NCBI GenBank assembly: GCA_017413025.1
Contig: JAFPVE010000011.1
Span: 62,001-126,000, forward strand
Direction: 5' to 3'
Source: Acetobacter sp.
GTDB lineage: Bacteria; Pseudomonadota; Alphaproteobacteria; Acetobacterales; Acetobacteraceae
Length of the DNA: 64,000 nucleotides
How positions within the stretch are numbered: position 1 is the first letter of the stretch; every line of letters begins with the position of its first letter. Made by a program: the position numbers and the translations under genes. This document shows, one piece after another, positions 1 through 9,674 of this stretch. The notes beneath the pieces are model-generated. The model was not told where the DNA came from. It saw only the letters and a program-made list of their open reading frames with translations, and did no database searches.

Positions 1-422
1 GACAAGAAAGTAGTTTTAACCCTATTGTTATGAGTACCTCACATGCCATTGGTCTGATGCAACTCAAGCCCTCCACCGCGGCAGATATGTTACGTGTTAC
101 AGGATTACCTGCTTTTTCTGCAACGGCACGTGGATTACGCAATCCTACAAATAATATGCAACTCGGCACAGCCTATTTACTCCATATTAGTAAAAGTTTT
201 GGTCCTGTTATCCCCTATATTACTGCCGCTTATAATGCAGGTCCTGGGCGTGTTAAACAATGGCTCAATACCATAGGAAACCCCATAGCCCAAGAAAACG
301 CTTCTGATAATGACATGATTGATTGGATTGAATCTATTCCTTTTGCAGAAACACGCAACTATGTTCAACGCGTATGGGAAAATATGACGATTTATGCCGT
401 TTTAGACAACAAAAATAAATGA
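1..422 (+). CDS. slt: Soluble lytic murein transglycosylase (C-terminal part, 5' end outside window)
   Basis: This is the catalytic end of a lytic transglycosylase, which cuts the MurNAc-GlcNAc bond of peptidoglycan in the periplasm and leaves 1,6-anhydroMurNAc. The frame is open from position 3, so the true start lies before the window. The ATG at 30 falls inside the conserved domain and is not the start. The catalytic Glu is in QESSFNP right at the edge (from position 3). It is followed by SHAIGLMQLKPSTA (about 39-80), AYNAGPGRV and ETRNYVQRV, which are the usual SLT-domain motifs. The stop is 7 bases before the next gene, so the two are probably co-transcribed. Family assignment is secure; the exact Slt subtype is not, because the N-terminal half is missing. 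Confidence 0.9.
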   Translation, partial: QESSFNPIVMSTSHAIGLMQLKPSTAADMLRVTGLPAFSATARGLRNPTNNMQLGTAYLLHISKSFGPVIPYITAAYNAGPGRVKQWLNTIGNPIAQENASDNDMIDWIESIPFAETRNYVQRVWENMTIYAVLDNKNK

Positions 423-429
423 GAATAGT

Positions 430-978
430 ATGAGTTCACCCCCCCCTTGGTATATAGGACATGTATCCCACGAGCAGTCGTCAAAATGGGATGTTATACA
501 CCAAGAAGCACAGCAACTTATTAACACTATGCGCCGCGTAGGTGCACGTGTTATTACCGCAGAAAGTTGTACGGGAGGCATGCTTGCCACACTTTTGACA
601 GATTTCCCAGGGGCTTCTCATGTTGTAGAAGGCGGCTTTGTGACCTATTCTAACCCTATGAAGCAAGCAACCCTTGGCGTGAGAATCACGACATTACAAC
701 ATTATGGTGCTGTCAGTGCACAAACCGTGCAAGAAATGGCAGAAGGAGCTTTACACGCTTCTGAACGCGCAAGCCACGCACTGGCTATTTCGGGCATTGC
801 AGGACCAGACGGCGCCACACCTGAAAAGCCTGTTGGTCTTGTTTGGTTTGGACTCGCCCTATGCCCCTCACACCATAGACCAACACAAACAGATTACCAG
901 ATTTTTAAGGGGGAACGGGCAGATATTCGTACCCAAGCCGTGTATTATGCGATAAAACTTATCGCCGCACATTTATAA
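430..978 (+). CDS. pncC: CinA C-terminal-like nicotinamide-nucleotide amidohydrolase (PncC family)
   Basis: The 182-residue protein matches the stand-alone C-terminal CinA domain, which deamidates nicotinamide mononucleotide to nicotinic acid mononucleotide in pyridine nucleotide recycling. Diagnostic stretches are VITAESCTGGMLATLLTD (about residues 37-54), the VVEGGFVTYSN motif and SGIAGPDGATPEKPVGLVWF. The N-terminal MoCF-like domain of full CinA is absent, as is usual for this family. A proline-rich tail of about 30 residues precedes the domain. It starts 7 bases after the transglycosylase stop and likely shares its transcript. Domain identity is clear; the precise substrate is inferred from the family. 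Confidence 0.9.
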   Translation: MSSPPPWYIGHVSHEQSSKWDVIHQEAQQLINTMRRVGARVITAESCTGGMLATLLTDFPGASHVVEGGFVTYSNPMKQATLGVRITTLQHYGAVSAQTVQEMAEGALHASERASHALAISGIAGPDGATPEKPVGLVWFGLALCPSHHRPTQTDYQIFKGERADIRTQAVYYAIKLIAAHL

Positions 979-1120
979 AGATATAAAAAAAATTGTTCTC
1001 TAAATTATTCTCTCTAGGGAGGCTAGCACTCTCAACACCGGAAGTTTTAACCAAAGTAACAAAAGCCCTTGAGTTAAAAAAAACTCTATGAACAATTCTT
1101 ACCCAAAACAACAAAGTCTG

Positions 1121-1150
1121 TTGAAACTTAAAACATCTATGCCATATACT
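1121..1150 (+). promoter_or_regulatory. Candidate sigma70-type promoter for the small coiled-coil gene
   Basis: TTGAAA (1121-1126) and TATACT (1145-1150) each match the -35/-10 consensus at five of six positions, with an 18-base spacer. The predicted start of transcription would be near 1157, giving a leader of about 35 bases before the ATG at 1191. This is pattern matching by eye only. Confidence 0.45.
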
Positions 1151-1190
1151 TCCCTTATACATTCTCATAAAAAACACACAGGGTATACGC

Positions 1191-1412
1191 ATGCCAAATA
1201 ACAATTCACCACAAGATCAAGATCAAGATAAGGAACTACTTAACATGTTTAATGAAACAGGCACAGATCCTCACAAAGAGATTCTGCAACGTTTAGAAGA
1301 TGCCGAAAAAAGAATTGATGACATGGAAAAAACCATTACTATGCTCTTTACAATGATTAGAGAAATCGGAGACTTTCAGGTTAAAAACGAAAAACTTGAA
1401 CCGTCATTATAG
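1191..1412 (+). CDS. Small acidic coiled-coil protein, function unknown
   Basis: I do not recognise this 73-residue protein. It begins with an Asn/Gln/Asp-rich segment (residues 1-20). A charged amphipathic helix follows (about residues 28-62, EILQRLEDAEKRIDDMEKTI) with the heptad spacing of a short coiled coil. There is no signal peptide or membrane segment. It stands alone, 212 bases after the pncC-like gene, with its own promoter-like sequence upstream, and faces ratA in convergent orientation. The composition resembles small SlyX-like helical proteins, but no specific motif supports that name. Confidence 0.6.
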   Translation: MPNNNSPQDQDQDKELLNMFNETGTDPHKEILQRLEDAEKRIDDMEKTITMLFTMIREIGDFQVKNEKLEPSL

Positions 1413-1697
1413 CTTGTTGGTACCACAGGAAGCCGGTGCGTTAAAACAAGCCAACATGCTTTCTCTTAAAAAGACGAGGGAGCTTTCACTTATCAATTAT
1501 CACTACCTTGCTACAAGGTTATTATAATAATATAACAATAAAGTTCACTCTTCTTCTTAAATCTTTTAGAGTGTTACCTACTAGACTTTCCTCTATATGC
1601 TTAATTAGATAAATATGCCTTCCATTTTGTTGTATATTGTTTTTTTTTATTTTATACACTCAAAAACGTGGAAGTTTCCAGCCTCCTACGATCCGCT
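1413..1697. other. Convergent AT-rich intergenic stretch without recognised gene
   Basis: This gap of 285 bases separates the coiled-coil gene (plus) from ratA (minus). It contains a short hairpin (ACCTTG, loop CTA, CAAGGT, near 1512-1526) followed by AT-rich sequence, and a T-rich run near 1640. No open frame with a ribosome binding site and no convincing intrinsic terminator was seen. Confidence 0.4.
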
Positions 1698-2204
1698 TCA
1701 CGAGAATACTTCAGCTTTCGCGGATATCATTTCCTGACAACGCTGATCGCACTCCTCTTTATAAGATATCGATGGAGTAGCATACACTTTTTTTAACCGT
1801 TCTGTAAAAGCAAAAACCATTCTGCGCGTTGCTTCTGTAAAAACCGCGCCAATAGCAGCTTGAAGCAAAAGAGAGCGTAATTCAAAATCAACAAAAAACT
1901 TCACGCAACACCCTCGATCGTGCGGCAAAAACACCCATTGATTATATAAATAACGAAATGGTCCCCGTTCATAGCGCACTGTAATAGTTGATGGCTCATC
2001 CAACGCCACATAAGAAGTAAAGCTCTCACGAAAGATACCAAACCCTACCGTTAACTCTGCCACAAGATTAGTCTGTGTGTGGGTATAGACACGTGCTCCT
2101 ACACACCACGGCAAAAAATCAGGGTAAGAACCAACATCTGCCACCACCTTAAACACTTGATCCGGCTGATAGGGTAAAATACGCTGTTCTGTATATTTTG
2201 GCAT
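1698..2204 (-). CDS. ratA: Coq10/RatA-family START-like protein (ubiquinone-binding)
   Basis: The 168-residue protein belongs to the polyketide cyclase/START-like fold family that includes yeast Coq10 and bacterial RatA. Members bind polyisoprenoid lipid such as ubiquinone and support respiration. Family features seen are YTEQRILPYQPDQVFKVVAD at the N-terminus, PWCVGARV, and a hydrophobic C-terminal helix (FTEATRRMVFAFTERL). The ATG overlaps the lipA stop by one base (TAATG arrangement), so translation is probably coupled to lipA. The lipA-ratA pairing is common in Alphaproteobacteria. Despite the name, nothing here supports a toxin role; a respiratory-chain lipid role is more likely. Confidence 0.88.
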   Translation of the reverse strand: MPKYTEQRILPYQPDQVFKVVADVGSYPDFLPWCVGARVYTHTQTNLVAELTVGFGIFRESFTSYVALDEPSTITVRYERGPFRYLYNQWVFLPHDRGCCVKFFVDFELRSLLLQAAIGAVFTEATRRMVFAFTERLKKVYATPSISYKEECDQRCQEMISAKAEVFS

Positions 2205-3172
2205 TAATTTGCTTCTCCCACACGCTGCTCACGTGCGGCACGCAACGCTGAAAAATCACTATCCGCATGGTAAGAAGAACGTGTCAACGGGCTAGCACTC
2301 ACTTGCAAAAAGCCTTTAACACGTGCCATTTTCCCATAGTCTTCAAATTCGGCTGGGGTTAAAAAACGTGCCACGGCAGCGTGTTTCACCGTTGGCTGAA
2401 GATATTGCCCCATCGTTATAAAATCGACACTCGCACTTCGTAGATCATCCATAACTTGTGCGATCTCTGTTTTTTCCTCTCCCAAGCCTAACATAAGACC
2501 AGATTTCGTAAAAATAGAGGGGTTTATCTGTTTGACCTGATCAAGAAGTCTTAAAGAGTGATAATACCTTGCCCCAGGGCGAATAGTGGGATAGAGTCGG
2601 GGAACAGTTTCTAAATTATGATTAAACACATCGGGACGTGCAGCAACAACAACTTCAAGGGCTTTGGATTTACGTAAAAAATCTGGCGTTAAAACCTCGA
2701 TCGTTGTTTGCGCAGAAATGGCACGAATCGCCGTAATAACATTGGCAAAATGATGAGCCCCCCCATCAGGTAAATCATCTCTATCTACCGATGTAATCAC
2801 AACATGCCGTAACCCTAATTTCTTTACCGCTTCAGCTACACGACGTGGCTCGTCTTCGTCTAAAGGAAGGGGTATTCCCGTACTCACATGACAAAACGCA
2901 CATGCCCGCGTACAAATTTCCCCCATAATCATCATAGTGGCGTGTTTTTGTGACCAACACTCCCCTATATTGGGGCACGCGGCTTCTTCGCAAACTGTCA
3001 CAAGCTGATGTTGCCGCATAAGGTGATGTGTTTCTTGGTATACAGGATGCCCGGGAGCTTTTACGCGAATCCACTCTGGTTTGCGTACTATTGGATTATC
3101 GGGACGATGCCTTTTTTCAGGATGACGAACCCGACCGATTTCTCCTTGACGATGATCAATCACAACACGCAT
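2204..3172 (-). CDS. lipA: Lipoyl synthase
   Basis: LipA is a radical S-adenosylmethionine enzyme that inserts two sulfurs into octanoyl groups on lipoyl domains. The 322-residue protein has both iron-sulfur motifs: the auxiliary-cluster cysteines in [13 protein letters not shown] (C61, C66, C72) and the radical SAM triad CTRACAFC (C87, C91, C94). The conserved C-terminal RSSY with the sulfide-donating serine is also seen. It lies directly downstream of the pyruvate dehydrogenase genes, whose E1-beta and E2 lipoyl domains are its likely substrates, and its stop overlaps the ratA start. The leader contains an 8-base inverted repeat close to the start codon. Confidence 0.97.
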   Translation of the reverse strand: MRVVIDHRQGEIGRVRHPEKRHRPDNPIVRKPEWIRVKAPGHPVYQETHHLMRQHQLVTVCEEAACPNIGECWSQKHATMMIMGEICTRACAFCHVSTGIPLPLDEDEPRRVAEAVKKLGLRHVVITSVDRDDLPDGGAHHFANVITAIRAISAQTTIEVLTPDFLRKSKALEVVVAARPDVFNHNLETVPRLYPTIRPGARYYHSLRLLDQVKQINPSIFTKSGLMLGLGEEKTEIAQVMDDLRSASVDFITMGQYLQPTVKHAAVARFLTPAEFEDYGKMARVKGFLQVSASPLTRSSYHADSDFSALRAAREQRVGEAN

Positions 3173-3185
3173 ATTTTCTCACACT

Positions 3186-3204
3186 TCAAACATAAGGTTT
3201 ATGT
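3186..3204. promoter_or_regulatory. Inverted repeat in the lipA leader
   Basis: AAACATAA (3186-3193) and TTATGTTT (3197-3204) are perfect 8-base arms separated by three bases. They lie 14-32 bases upstream of the lipA ATG on the minus strand. The position suits an operator or a leader hairpin. No regulator can be named. Confidence 0.35.
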
Positions 3205-3319
3205 TTAATTGTTGACAGCCCACCACCTTTTTTATTTTTATACCTCTTTTTTTGTCTATCGAATACATCTCTGTAAACAGTTCAAATCATTGTGATTCAC
3301 AGCAATTCCTCTCTCACAC

Positions 3320-4732
3320 CTAAAAGTTTAATGCTCCCTCATACGCAGCTAACACAGCCTCGTGCATAGATTCAGAAATGGTAGGATGAGGGAAAATCGT
3401 TTCGATTAACTCCGCCTCTGTTAACTCACCCGTTCGCGCAATTACAAAACCCTGAATCATTTCAGTAACATCAGCACCTATCATGTGGGCACCTAATAGC
3501 TCACCTGTTTGACGATCAAAAATAACTTTAACCATCCCTGCAGTTTCCCCCATAACCACAGCTTTACCATTGGCAATCAACGGGAATTTTCCTACCCGAA
3601 TAGAATAGCCTGCCTCTTTTGCCCGTGCCTCTGTATATCCAACAGAAGCAATTTGCGGCTTACAGTAAATACAGCCGGGTATTTTTGTGACATCGATGGG
3701 CTCTACTTTTCTACCAGAAATCGCCTCTACGCATAAAACCCCTTCATGGCTTGCCTTATGCGCTAACCATGGCGGTCCTGCCAAATCCCCAATCGCGTAG
3801 ATTCTTTCTTCATCTGTACGGCAAAGAGAATCAATAACCACGTGGGTACGATCTACACGTACTTTTGTTCCATCTAAACCGATATTTTCAACATTACCGA
3901 CAATTCCTACCGCCGAAATAATAATATCAGCGGTTATTTCCTCCGAACGACCTGCATAATCAACATGTAACGTGACACTCTCTGGCGCTTTTTTCAAAGC
4001 CCCAAGTTTAACGCCTGTCAGAATACGAATCCCCTGCTTTTCAAACTCTTTATGGGCAATCGCCACCACTTCTTCATCTTCCGTAGGAAGAATACGAGGT
4101 ACTGCTTCCAGCAATGTGACATCAGAACCCATCGCCCGATAGAAAGAAGCAAATTCCGTCCCTATTGCACCGCTACCAACAATCAAGAGGCGCTTGGGTA
4201 ACTTTTTAGGAATTAACGCTTCTTTATAAGACCAAACAAGATCACCATCGGGCTCCAGTCCAGGAAGATCGCGTGCCCTTGCCCCTGTTGCCAAAATAAC
4301 ATGCTCTGCCGTAAGAGTGAAGGAATCCTTCCCCTCGTGGGAAACAAGCACTTTCCACTTATGACGTGCGTCTTTGCCGTTGATCTTGCCGAACCCCTCA
4401 AAAACAGAGACTTTTGCCTTTTTAAGAAGATAAGAAACCCCCATGGAAAGTTGATGAGACACAGCACGAGAACGAGCAACAATTTTTTGTAGATCAAAGC
4501 GCACATTCTCAACAGTAAAACCGTATTCCTGCGCGTTGTGCAAGAGATTATTGATTTCTGCAGCGCGCAGAAGTGCTTTTGTAGGAATACACCCCCAATT
4601 TAGACATATCCCCCCTAAATGCTTTGCTTCAACAAGGGCAACAGAAAAACCCAATTGTGCCGCACGTAAAGCAGCAATATACCCCCCAGGTCCGCCACCT
4701 AGAACAAGAATATCAAAATCTGTTTGAGTCAT
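3320..4732 (-). CDS. lpd: Dihydrolipoyl dehydrogenase (E3)
   Basis: E3 is the FAD enzyme that reoxidises dihydrolipoamide on E2 with NAD+. The FAD-binding GGGPGG is at residues 12-17, the redox disulfide in CLNWGC is C43/C48, the NAD-binding GSGAIGTEFASF lies in the middle, and the C-terminal HPTISESMHE carries the catalytic His-Glu pair. I chose the ATG at 4732 (470 residues), because it starts in the family-typical way and follows a GGAAAA/AAGGGG region. An in-frame ATG at 4765 would add 11 residues. The gene follows pdhC by about 60 bases in the same direction, completing the pyruvate dehydrogenase set. Confidence 0.96.
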   Translation of the reverse strand: MTQTDFDILVLGGGPGGYIAALRAAQLGFSVALVEAKHLGGICLNWGCIPTKALLRAAEINNLLHNAQEYGFTVENVRFDLQKIVARSRAVSHQLSMGVSYLLKKAKVSVFEGFGKINGKDARHKWKVLVSHEGKDSFTLTAEHVILATGARARDLPGLEPDGDLVWSYKEALIPKKLPKRLLIVGSGAIGTEFASFYRAMGSDVTLLEAVPRILPTEDEEVVAIAHKEFEKQGIRILTGVKLGALKKAPESVTLHVDYAGRSEEITADIIISAVGIVGNVENIGLDGTKVRVDRTHVVIDSLCRTDEERIYAIGDLAGPPWLAHKASHEGVLCVEAISGRKVEPIDVTKIPGCIYCKPQIASVGYTEARAKEAGYSIRVGKFPLIANGKAVVMGETAGMVKVIFDRQTGELLGAHMIGADVTEMIQGFVIARTGELTEAELIETIFPHPTISESMHEAVLAAYEGALNF

Positions 4733-4794
4733 TTTTCCATTATCCCCTTCTTGATTGCCCACCATATCTTCTTACATCCTCTTACATTAGCCCG

Positions 4795-6144
4795 TTACAA
4801 CACAAGTGTCATAGGAGACTGAACAGCTGCCTTAAAGGCTGCAAGCCATTGCGCCGCCATGACACCATCAACAGCACGATGATCTACTGAAAGAGTCACT
4901 GTCATTACGGTCGCCACTTTTACCCCTCCATTAACAACAACAGGCTGTTGTTGGGCAGCAGAAACGGCGAGAATCGCAGATTGTGGTGGGTTAATAACAG
5001 CCGAGAAATTTTTTACCCCATACATGCCCATATTAGAAATTGAGAAAGTACCCCCTTGAAACTCTTCAGGTTTCAGCTTCCCTGCCCGCGCCCGCGCAAT
5101 AAGCTCTTTTGCTTCAAGGCTAATCGTTTTCAGGCTCTTAAGATCGGCTTGGCGGATAATCGGCGTAATCAATCCATCATCGAGCGAAACGGCAACAGAA
5201 ATATCGGCGTGATCGTAGTAAATCATGGCATCGTCTGTGTAAGAAGCGTTCACACCAGGCACTTTCTTCAGTGCCACTGCCGACGCTTTAACGAGCATAT
5301 CATTGACAGACAGCTTAAAAGCACCCTCTCCCTTATCAGGAGAAAGCGCATTTAATTGCGCACGAAGTGCTAAAAGAGCATCCAACTCAACATCAACAGA
5401 AACATAAAAATGAGGAATCGTGCTTTTTGCCTCTGTCAAGCGCCGCGCAATGACTTTGCGCATGGTTGTATGAGGTACCACTTTATAGGGATCCCCACCC
5501 ATAACACCCCCAGCTATTGCCAGCCCCCCTTGCACAAGAGGTGTTGATGGCTTCAGGGATGATTGATGATGACTCGTTGGCACCGCTGTATGAGATGCAC
5601 CCTGTTCGACAGAGCGCCCCTGTGATACTTTAGCCCCAACGGCCTCGACATCACGCCGGACAATCCGCCCATGTGGGCCACTTCCCTTAAGAGTGGCAAG
5701 GTCTATCCCTTTTTCTTGTGCAAGACGCCGCGCTAGAGGCGAAGCGATAATACGATTCTTTCCGTGTGATCCTCCTTCTAACGAAAAGACATGTGAAGGA
5801 GAAGGAAGAGAAACAGGAGACGATGTGACAGCTGAACTTTTTTCCTCTGTATGTGGCACAGGTTTTGCTGCCACAGGCTTGGGCGTAGCTGCTGGCACAG
5901 CTTCTCCCTTCTGCACCACAATGGCAATAGGCGTACCCACTAGCACTTCCGAACCTTGTGGTACGAGAATGCGCCCTAGAACCCCGTCTACGGTAGATTC
6001 AAAATCCATCGTGGCTTTGTCCGTTTCAATTTCTGCAAGGACATCACCACTTGCGACGTTATCCCCTTCCTTTTTTACCCAACACGCAATTTTCCCTTCT
6101 GTCATCGTCGGAGACAAAGCAGGCATTAAAACTTCAGTAGCCAT
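4795..6144 (-). CDS. pdhC: Pyruvate dehydrogenase E2, dihydrolipoamide acetyltransferase
   Basis: E2 forms the core of the complex and transfers acetyl groups from lipoyl-lysine to CoA. Domains in order are one lipoyl domain (about 1-80, lipoyl Lys43 in ETDKATM), a Pro/Ala/Ser-rich linker, a peripheral subunit-binding domain (about 135-170, [16 protein letters not shown]), a second linker, and the acyltransferase domain (about 215-449) with the catalytic DHRAVDG. The ATG at 6144 (449 residues) is preferred because GAGG lies 8 bases upstream. A GTG at 6156 would overlap the pdhB stop. The first 44 bases are almost identical to the start of pdhB. Confidence 0.96.
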   Translation of the reverse strand: MATEVLMPALSPTMTEGKIACWVKKEGDNVASGDVLAEIETDKATMDFESTVDGVLGRILVPQGSEVLVGTPIAIVVQKGEAVPAATPKPVAAKPVPHTEEKSSAVTSSPVSLPSPSHVFSLEGGSHGKNRIIASPLARRLAQEKGIDLATLKGSGPHGRIVRRDVEAVGAKVSQGRSVEQGASHTAVPTSHHQSSLKPSTPLVQGGLAIAGGVMGGDPYKVVPHTTMRKVIARRLTEAKSTIPHFYVSVDVELDALLALRAQLNALSPDKGEGAFKLSVNDMLVKASAVALKKVPGVNASYTDDAMIYYDHADISVAVSLDDGLITPIIRQADLKSLKTISLEAKELIARARAGKLKPEEFQGGTFSISNMGMYGVKNFSAVINPPQSAILAVSAAQQQPVVVNGGVKVATVMTVTLSVDHRAVDGVMAAQWLAAFKAAVQSPMTLVL

Positions 6145-6152
6145 AGCAGACC

Positions 6153-7520
6153 TCACATCATTTTTTTGACGGCATCAACAACCTGTTCAGCACAGGGTAG
6201 AGCCAGTTTCTCTAAATTCGCAGCGTAAGGCATAGGCACATCAGCCCCTGTTACGCGGGCAGGTGGTGCATCAAGCCAATCAAAGGCTTGTTCCATGACC
6301 TGTGCAGCAATTTCAGAACCAATACCTGCAAAGGACCACCCCTCTTCTATAGAAACGACACGGTTAGTCTTACGAACACTTTGAATAATTGTTTCTGTAT
6401 CAAGGGGACGTAAACTCCGCAAATTTATAACCTCGGCTTCAATACCTTCTTTTGCTAGTGCCTCTGCCGCCTCCATAGCGATAGTTACCGCAATTGAAAA
6501 CGCGACAAATGTTACATCTTTACCAACACGCTCTACTTTTGCTTTGCCAATCGGTAAGATAAAATCTTCATCAACCGGACACGGAAATTTATGCCCATAT
6601 AAAATTTCGTTTTCTAGGAAAACAACTGGATTCGGATCACGAATCGCAGCACGCAAAAGCCCTTTAGCATCGGCTGAAGACCAAGGTGCGATAACTTTTA
6701 AGCCGGGAATATGAGAATACCAACTCGCATAACATTGCGAATGTTGTGCCGCCACACGAGAAGCCGCCCCGTTAGGACCACGAAACACAATCGAACACCC
6801 GATTTGTCCCCCAGACATATAGAGTGTTTTTGCTGCCGAATTGACAATCTGATCAATAGCCTGCATCGCAAAATTCATGGTCATAAATTCAACAACAGGC
6901 TTTAACCCGGCAAAAGCGGCACCTACAGCCATTCCCGTAAAGCCATGCTCTGTAATCGGTGTATCAATAATACGCTTCTCTCCAAATTTTTGGAGAAGAC
7001 CATGCGACACTTTATAAGCCCCTTGATAGCGGGCAACTTCTTCACCCATAAGGAAAACATCAGGATCACGCTGTAATTCAATCGCAAGTGCCTCATCTAA
7101 AGCATCACGCACTGTCATCTCTTGAGTTTCACCCCAATCTTTTTCGACACTCTCCGTTACACCCTGTTTTAAAGAATCCGCAATAGATGACGAAGTAGAT
7201 CTTTGCGGCTGTGTTGTGTTCTCAGATGTCGTTTTATTGGGTGCCAAGGGTTTTGTAGCTATATGATCGGGCACTTTTTCCCCTTGTGCTACCAAAATAG
7301 CAATCGGTGTATTCACAGGCACAGATTGCCCCGCTTGCACAAGAATACGACCAAGAGTACCCTCATCAACGGCCTCAACTTCCATTGTAGCTTTATCTGT
7401 CTCAACTTCTGCAAGAACATCACCCGCCGTCACATTATCCCCTTCTTTTTTTACCCAACGAACTAATTTACCCTCCGTCATCGTCGGAGACAAAGCGGGC
7501 ATTAAAACTTCAGTAGCCAT
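6153..7520 (-). CDS. pdhB: Pyruvate dehydrogenase E1 beta subunit with N-terminal lipoyl domain
   Basis: E1-beta pairs with PdhA to decarboxylate pyruvate on thiamine diphosphate. At 455 residues it is longer than a bare E1-beta (about 330) because it carries its own lipoyl domain (about 1-80, Lys43 in ETDKATM) and a Ser/Thr-rich linker before the catalytic part (about 130-455). The catalytic part shows [32 protein letters not shown] and [12 protein letters not shown] lipoylated E1-beta is a known alphaproteobacterial arrangement. The gene lies 5 bases after pdhA and 8 bases before pdhC, so the three are one operon. Confidence 0.96.
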   Translation of the reverse strand: MATEVLMPALSPTMTEGKLVRWVKKEGDNVTAGDVLAEVETDKATMEVEAVDEGTLGRILVQAGQSVPVNTPIAILVAQGEKVPDHIATKPLAPNKTTSENTTQPQRSTSSSIADSLKQGVTESVEKDWGETQEMTVRDALDEALAIELQRDPDVFLMGEEVARYQGAYKVSHGLLQKFGEKRIIDTPITEHGFTGMAVGAAFAGLKPVVEFMTMNFAMQAIDQIVNSAAKTLYMSGGQIGCSIVFRGPNGAASRVAAQHSQCYASWYSHIPGLKVIAPWSSADAKGLLRAAIRDPNPVVFLENEILYGHKFPCPVDEDFILPIGKAKVERVGKDVTFVAFSIAVTIAMEAAEALAKEGIEAEVINLRSLRPLDTETIIQSVRKTNRVVSIEEGWSFAGIGSEIAAQVMEQAFDWLDAPPARVTGADVPMPYAANLEKLALPCAEQVVDAVKKMM

Positions 7521-7525
7521 AACAA

Positions 7526-8629
7526 TCAGACCTCCAAAACAACATCCGTATAAAGTTCTCTAGACTCCGGCTCAGGACTCGTTTGTGCGAACTCTGCAGC
7601 ATCATTGACAATCGCTTTAATTTCCTCATCGATTGTCTTGAGAACATTTTCTTCCACACCATCATCTTCCATCAGAACACGTTTAATATGTTCAATCGGA
7701 TCATGTGTCTTACGAACATGATCGACTTCTTCTCGTGTACGATATCTCGCGGGATCAGACATAGAATGACCACGATAACGATAGGTCATCATTTCTAGTA
7801 AATATGGTCCCTTTCCCTCACGACAATACGCAATAGCTTTTCTTGCCGCGTCATAGACAGCCGCAACATCCATCCCATCTACTTGTAACCCTGGAATACC
7901 CCATGGCTCACCATTTTTGTACAAATTATGGGACGCCGAAGATCTCTCTACAGACGTCCCCATACCGTACCGATTATTTTCAATAACAAAAACGCACGGC
8001 AGTTTATGTAATGAAGCAAGATTATAACTTTCATAAACTTGCCCTTGGTTATTAGCACCATCACCATAACACGTTACAGCAACCTCTTCCGTGCCTCGAT
8101 AACGATTAGCAAAAGCCAAGCCGACACCAAGAGACACCTGTGCCCCAACAATACCACATCCACCATAGAAATTTTTTTCACGAGAATACATATGCATAGA
8201 CCCGCCTTTCCCACGAGAGCAACCGGTAACACGCCCTGTCAGTTCCGCCATAACTCTACGTGGCTCAACACCCAGCGCAAGCATATACCCATGATCCCGA
8301 TAAGATGTAATAACCTTATCTCCATCACGCAGGCTCATTTTAATCCCAGTTGCAACAGCTTCCTCACCTATGTACAAATGGCAAAAACCACAGACAAGAC
8401 CCATACTATATAATTGCGCAACTTTTTCCTCAAAACGACGAATTAACAACATCTCACGATAAGCATTGAGAAACTGATCACGCGTCAGTAATTTTCTATC
8501 CTCTTTTGAAAATCCTTCTTCTGTTTCTTGCCCCGTCTGTTGTCCGGTTTCTGATCTTATGACTTTCCCTATTTGTTGCCCCGTTTGTTGTCCTATGACT
8601 TTCCCAATTTGCTGCCCTACTTCTTGCAT
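7526..8629 (-). CDS. pdhA: Pyruvate dehydrogenase E1 alpha subunit with GQQ-repeat N-terminus
   Basis: PdhA is the alpha subunit of the thiamine-diphosphate-dependent E1. The core (about residues 50-367) shows [20 protein letters not shown], the thiamine motif [12 protein letters not shown], and [15 protein letters not shown] with the regulatory-loop region of E1-alpha. The first 40 residues are unusual: GQQIGKVI occurs twice (5-12, 17-24) and GQQ four times, forming a low-complexity leader not expected in E1-alpha. I chose ATG 8629 because AGGAG lies about 7 bases upstream. An ATG at 8662 would add 11 residues and lacks this support. It is the first gene of pdhA-pdhB-pdhC-lpd. Confidence 0.95.
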   Translation of the reverse strand: MQEVGQQIGKVIGQQTGQQIGKVIRSETGQQTGQETEEGFSKEDRKLLTRDQFLNAYREMLLIRRFEEKVAQLYSMGLVCGFCHLYIGEEAVATGIKMSLRDGDKVITSYRDHGYMLALGVEPRRVMAELTGRVTGCSRGKGGSMHMYSREKNFYGGCGIVGAQVSLGVGLAFANRYRGTEEVAVTCYGDGANNQGQVYESYNLASLHKLPCVFVIENNRYGMGTSVERSSASHNLYKNGEPWGIPGLQVDGMDVAAVYDAARKAIAYCREGKGPYLLEMMTYRYRGHSMSDPARYRTREEVDHVRKTHDPIEHIKRVLMEDDGVEENVLKTIDEEIKAIVNDAAEFAQTSPEPESRELYTDVVLEV

Positions 8630-8782
8630 ACGCGTCTCCTCTTCTTTGCTGTCAGTAACCACTTAAAAGAACTACTTTTTACACAACCTTATCGAAAAAA
8701 CAGAACACTTCCTAATCTTTGGATATCGTTACGAAAATAACATATTTTTGTTGACATAGCTAACCTCTTACAACGATTCACT

Positions 8783-9670
8783 TTAAACAAAACTACTCTT
8801 GGTCTTTCCTAAAAGTTCTCTTACAGCTTCCGCATGATCTGATTGTCTTAAAAGAACTTCCCCCACAAGAAACCCCGTGACACCCATTGAAACCAATCGT
8901 GCAATTTCGGCATAAGTTTTGAAACCACTTTCCGAAACAATAATCCGATCGGGTGGAACCATAGAGATAAGCCTATCTGTCACCGTAATATCTACCTCTA
9001 ACGTATTCAGATTACGGTTATTTATACCTATCAAAAATGTATCAAAAGCAAGCGCACGATCAAGTTCTTCCTCATTATGCACCTCTAACAAAACATCAAT
9101 ATTCATCCCCTTCGCGTGCTCAATAAGTTCCGACACTTGCTCGTTCGACAAAATAGCCAAAATTAAGAGAATACAATCGGCACCAATAAGACGACTCTCG
9201 TACACTTGCCAAGGATCAAGAATAAAATCTTTACGCAAAACGGGAAGAGAACACGCTTGACGCGCGACCGTCAGATCTTCATTACATCCACGAAAACAAG
9301 AATTTTCTGTCAGCACAGAAAGACAGGCTGCCCCTGCCTCTTCATACGCACGTGCGATTACTGCAGGATCATAATGCTCTATGAGAACACCCGCAGAGGG
9401 CGAGGCTTTTTTCATCTCAGCAATCAGCCCGATTTGTTGGTCTGAAGACTTTTCCTTCAAAGCGTTCCCGAATCCTCTTGGCTCTTCTGTAATATCCTGT
9501 GCTTTCTCTACAATCTCTTTGAAAGGAAGCAATGTAGAACGATGTTCTACTTCAAGAAGCGTACGTTCACGAATACGCGTCAGAAATTCGGTATCTTTCA
9601 GACTATGAGAAGAATCCTTGGTTAAATCATCATCAGGTATCACTGTAGAAGACTCATCAGTGGCAATCAT
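8783..9670 (-). CDS. trpC: Indole-3-glycerol phosphate synthase
   Basis: TrpC closes the ring of CdRP to indole-3-glycerol phosphate in tryptophan synthesis. The TIM-barrel motifs are present: AEMKKASPSAGVL with the catalytic lysine, LRKDFILDPWQVYE, LLEVHNEEEL, GINNRNLNTLEVD and VSESGF. The protein is 295 residues, about 25-30 longer than usual at the N-terminus (a Ser/Asp-rich leader). A later start cannot be excluded, but the start at 9670 sits just 4 bases after the trpD stop, which fits an operon. It is the last gene of the trpE-G-D-C run. Confidence 0.95.
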   Translation of the reverse strand: MIATDESSTVIPDDDLTKDSSHSLKDTEFLTRIRERTLLEVEHRSTLLPFKEIVEKAQDITEEPRGFGNALKEKSSDQQIGLIAEMKKASPSAGVLIEHYDPAVIARAYEEAGAACLSVLTENSCFRGCNEDLTVARQACSLPVLRKDFILDPWQVYESRLIGADCILLILAILSNEQVSELIEHAKGMNIDVLLEVHNEEELDRALAFDTFLIGINNRNLNTLEVDITVTDRLISMVPPDRIIVSESGFKTYAEIARLVSMGVTGFLVGEVLLRQSDHAEAVRELLGKTKSSFV

Positions 9671-9674
9671 TCTG

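Noticed and set aside
1065..1090. Terminator after the pncC-like gene
   Set aside because: GAGTT/AACTC with an A-rich loop is only 5 bases long and lacks a T tract.
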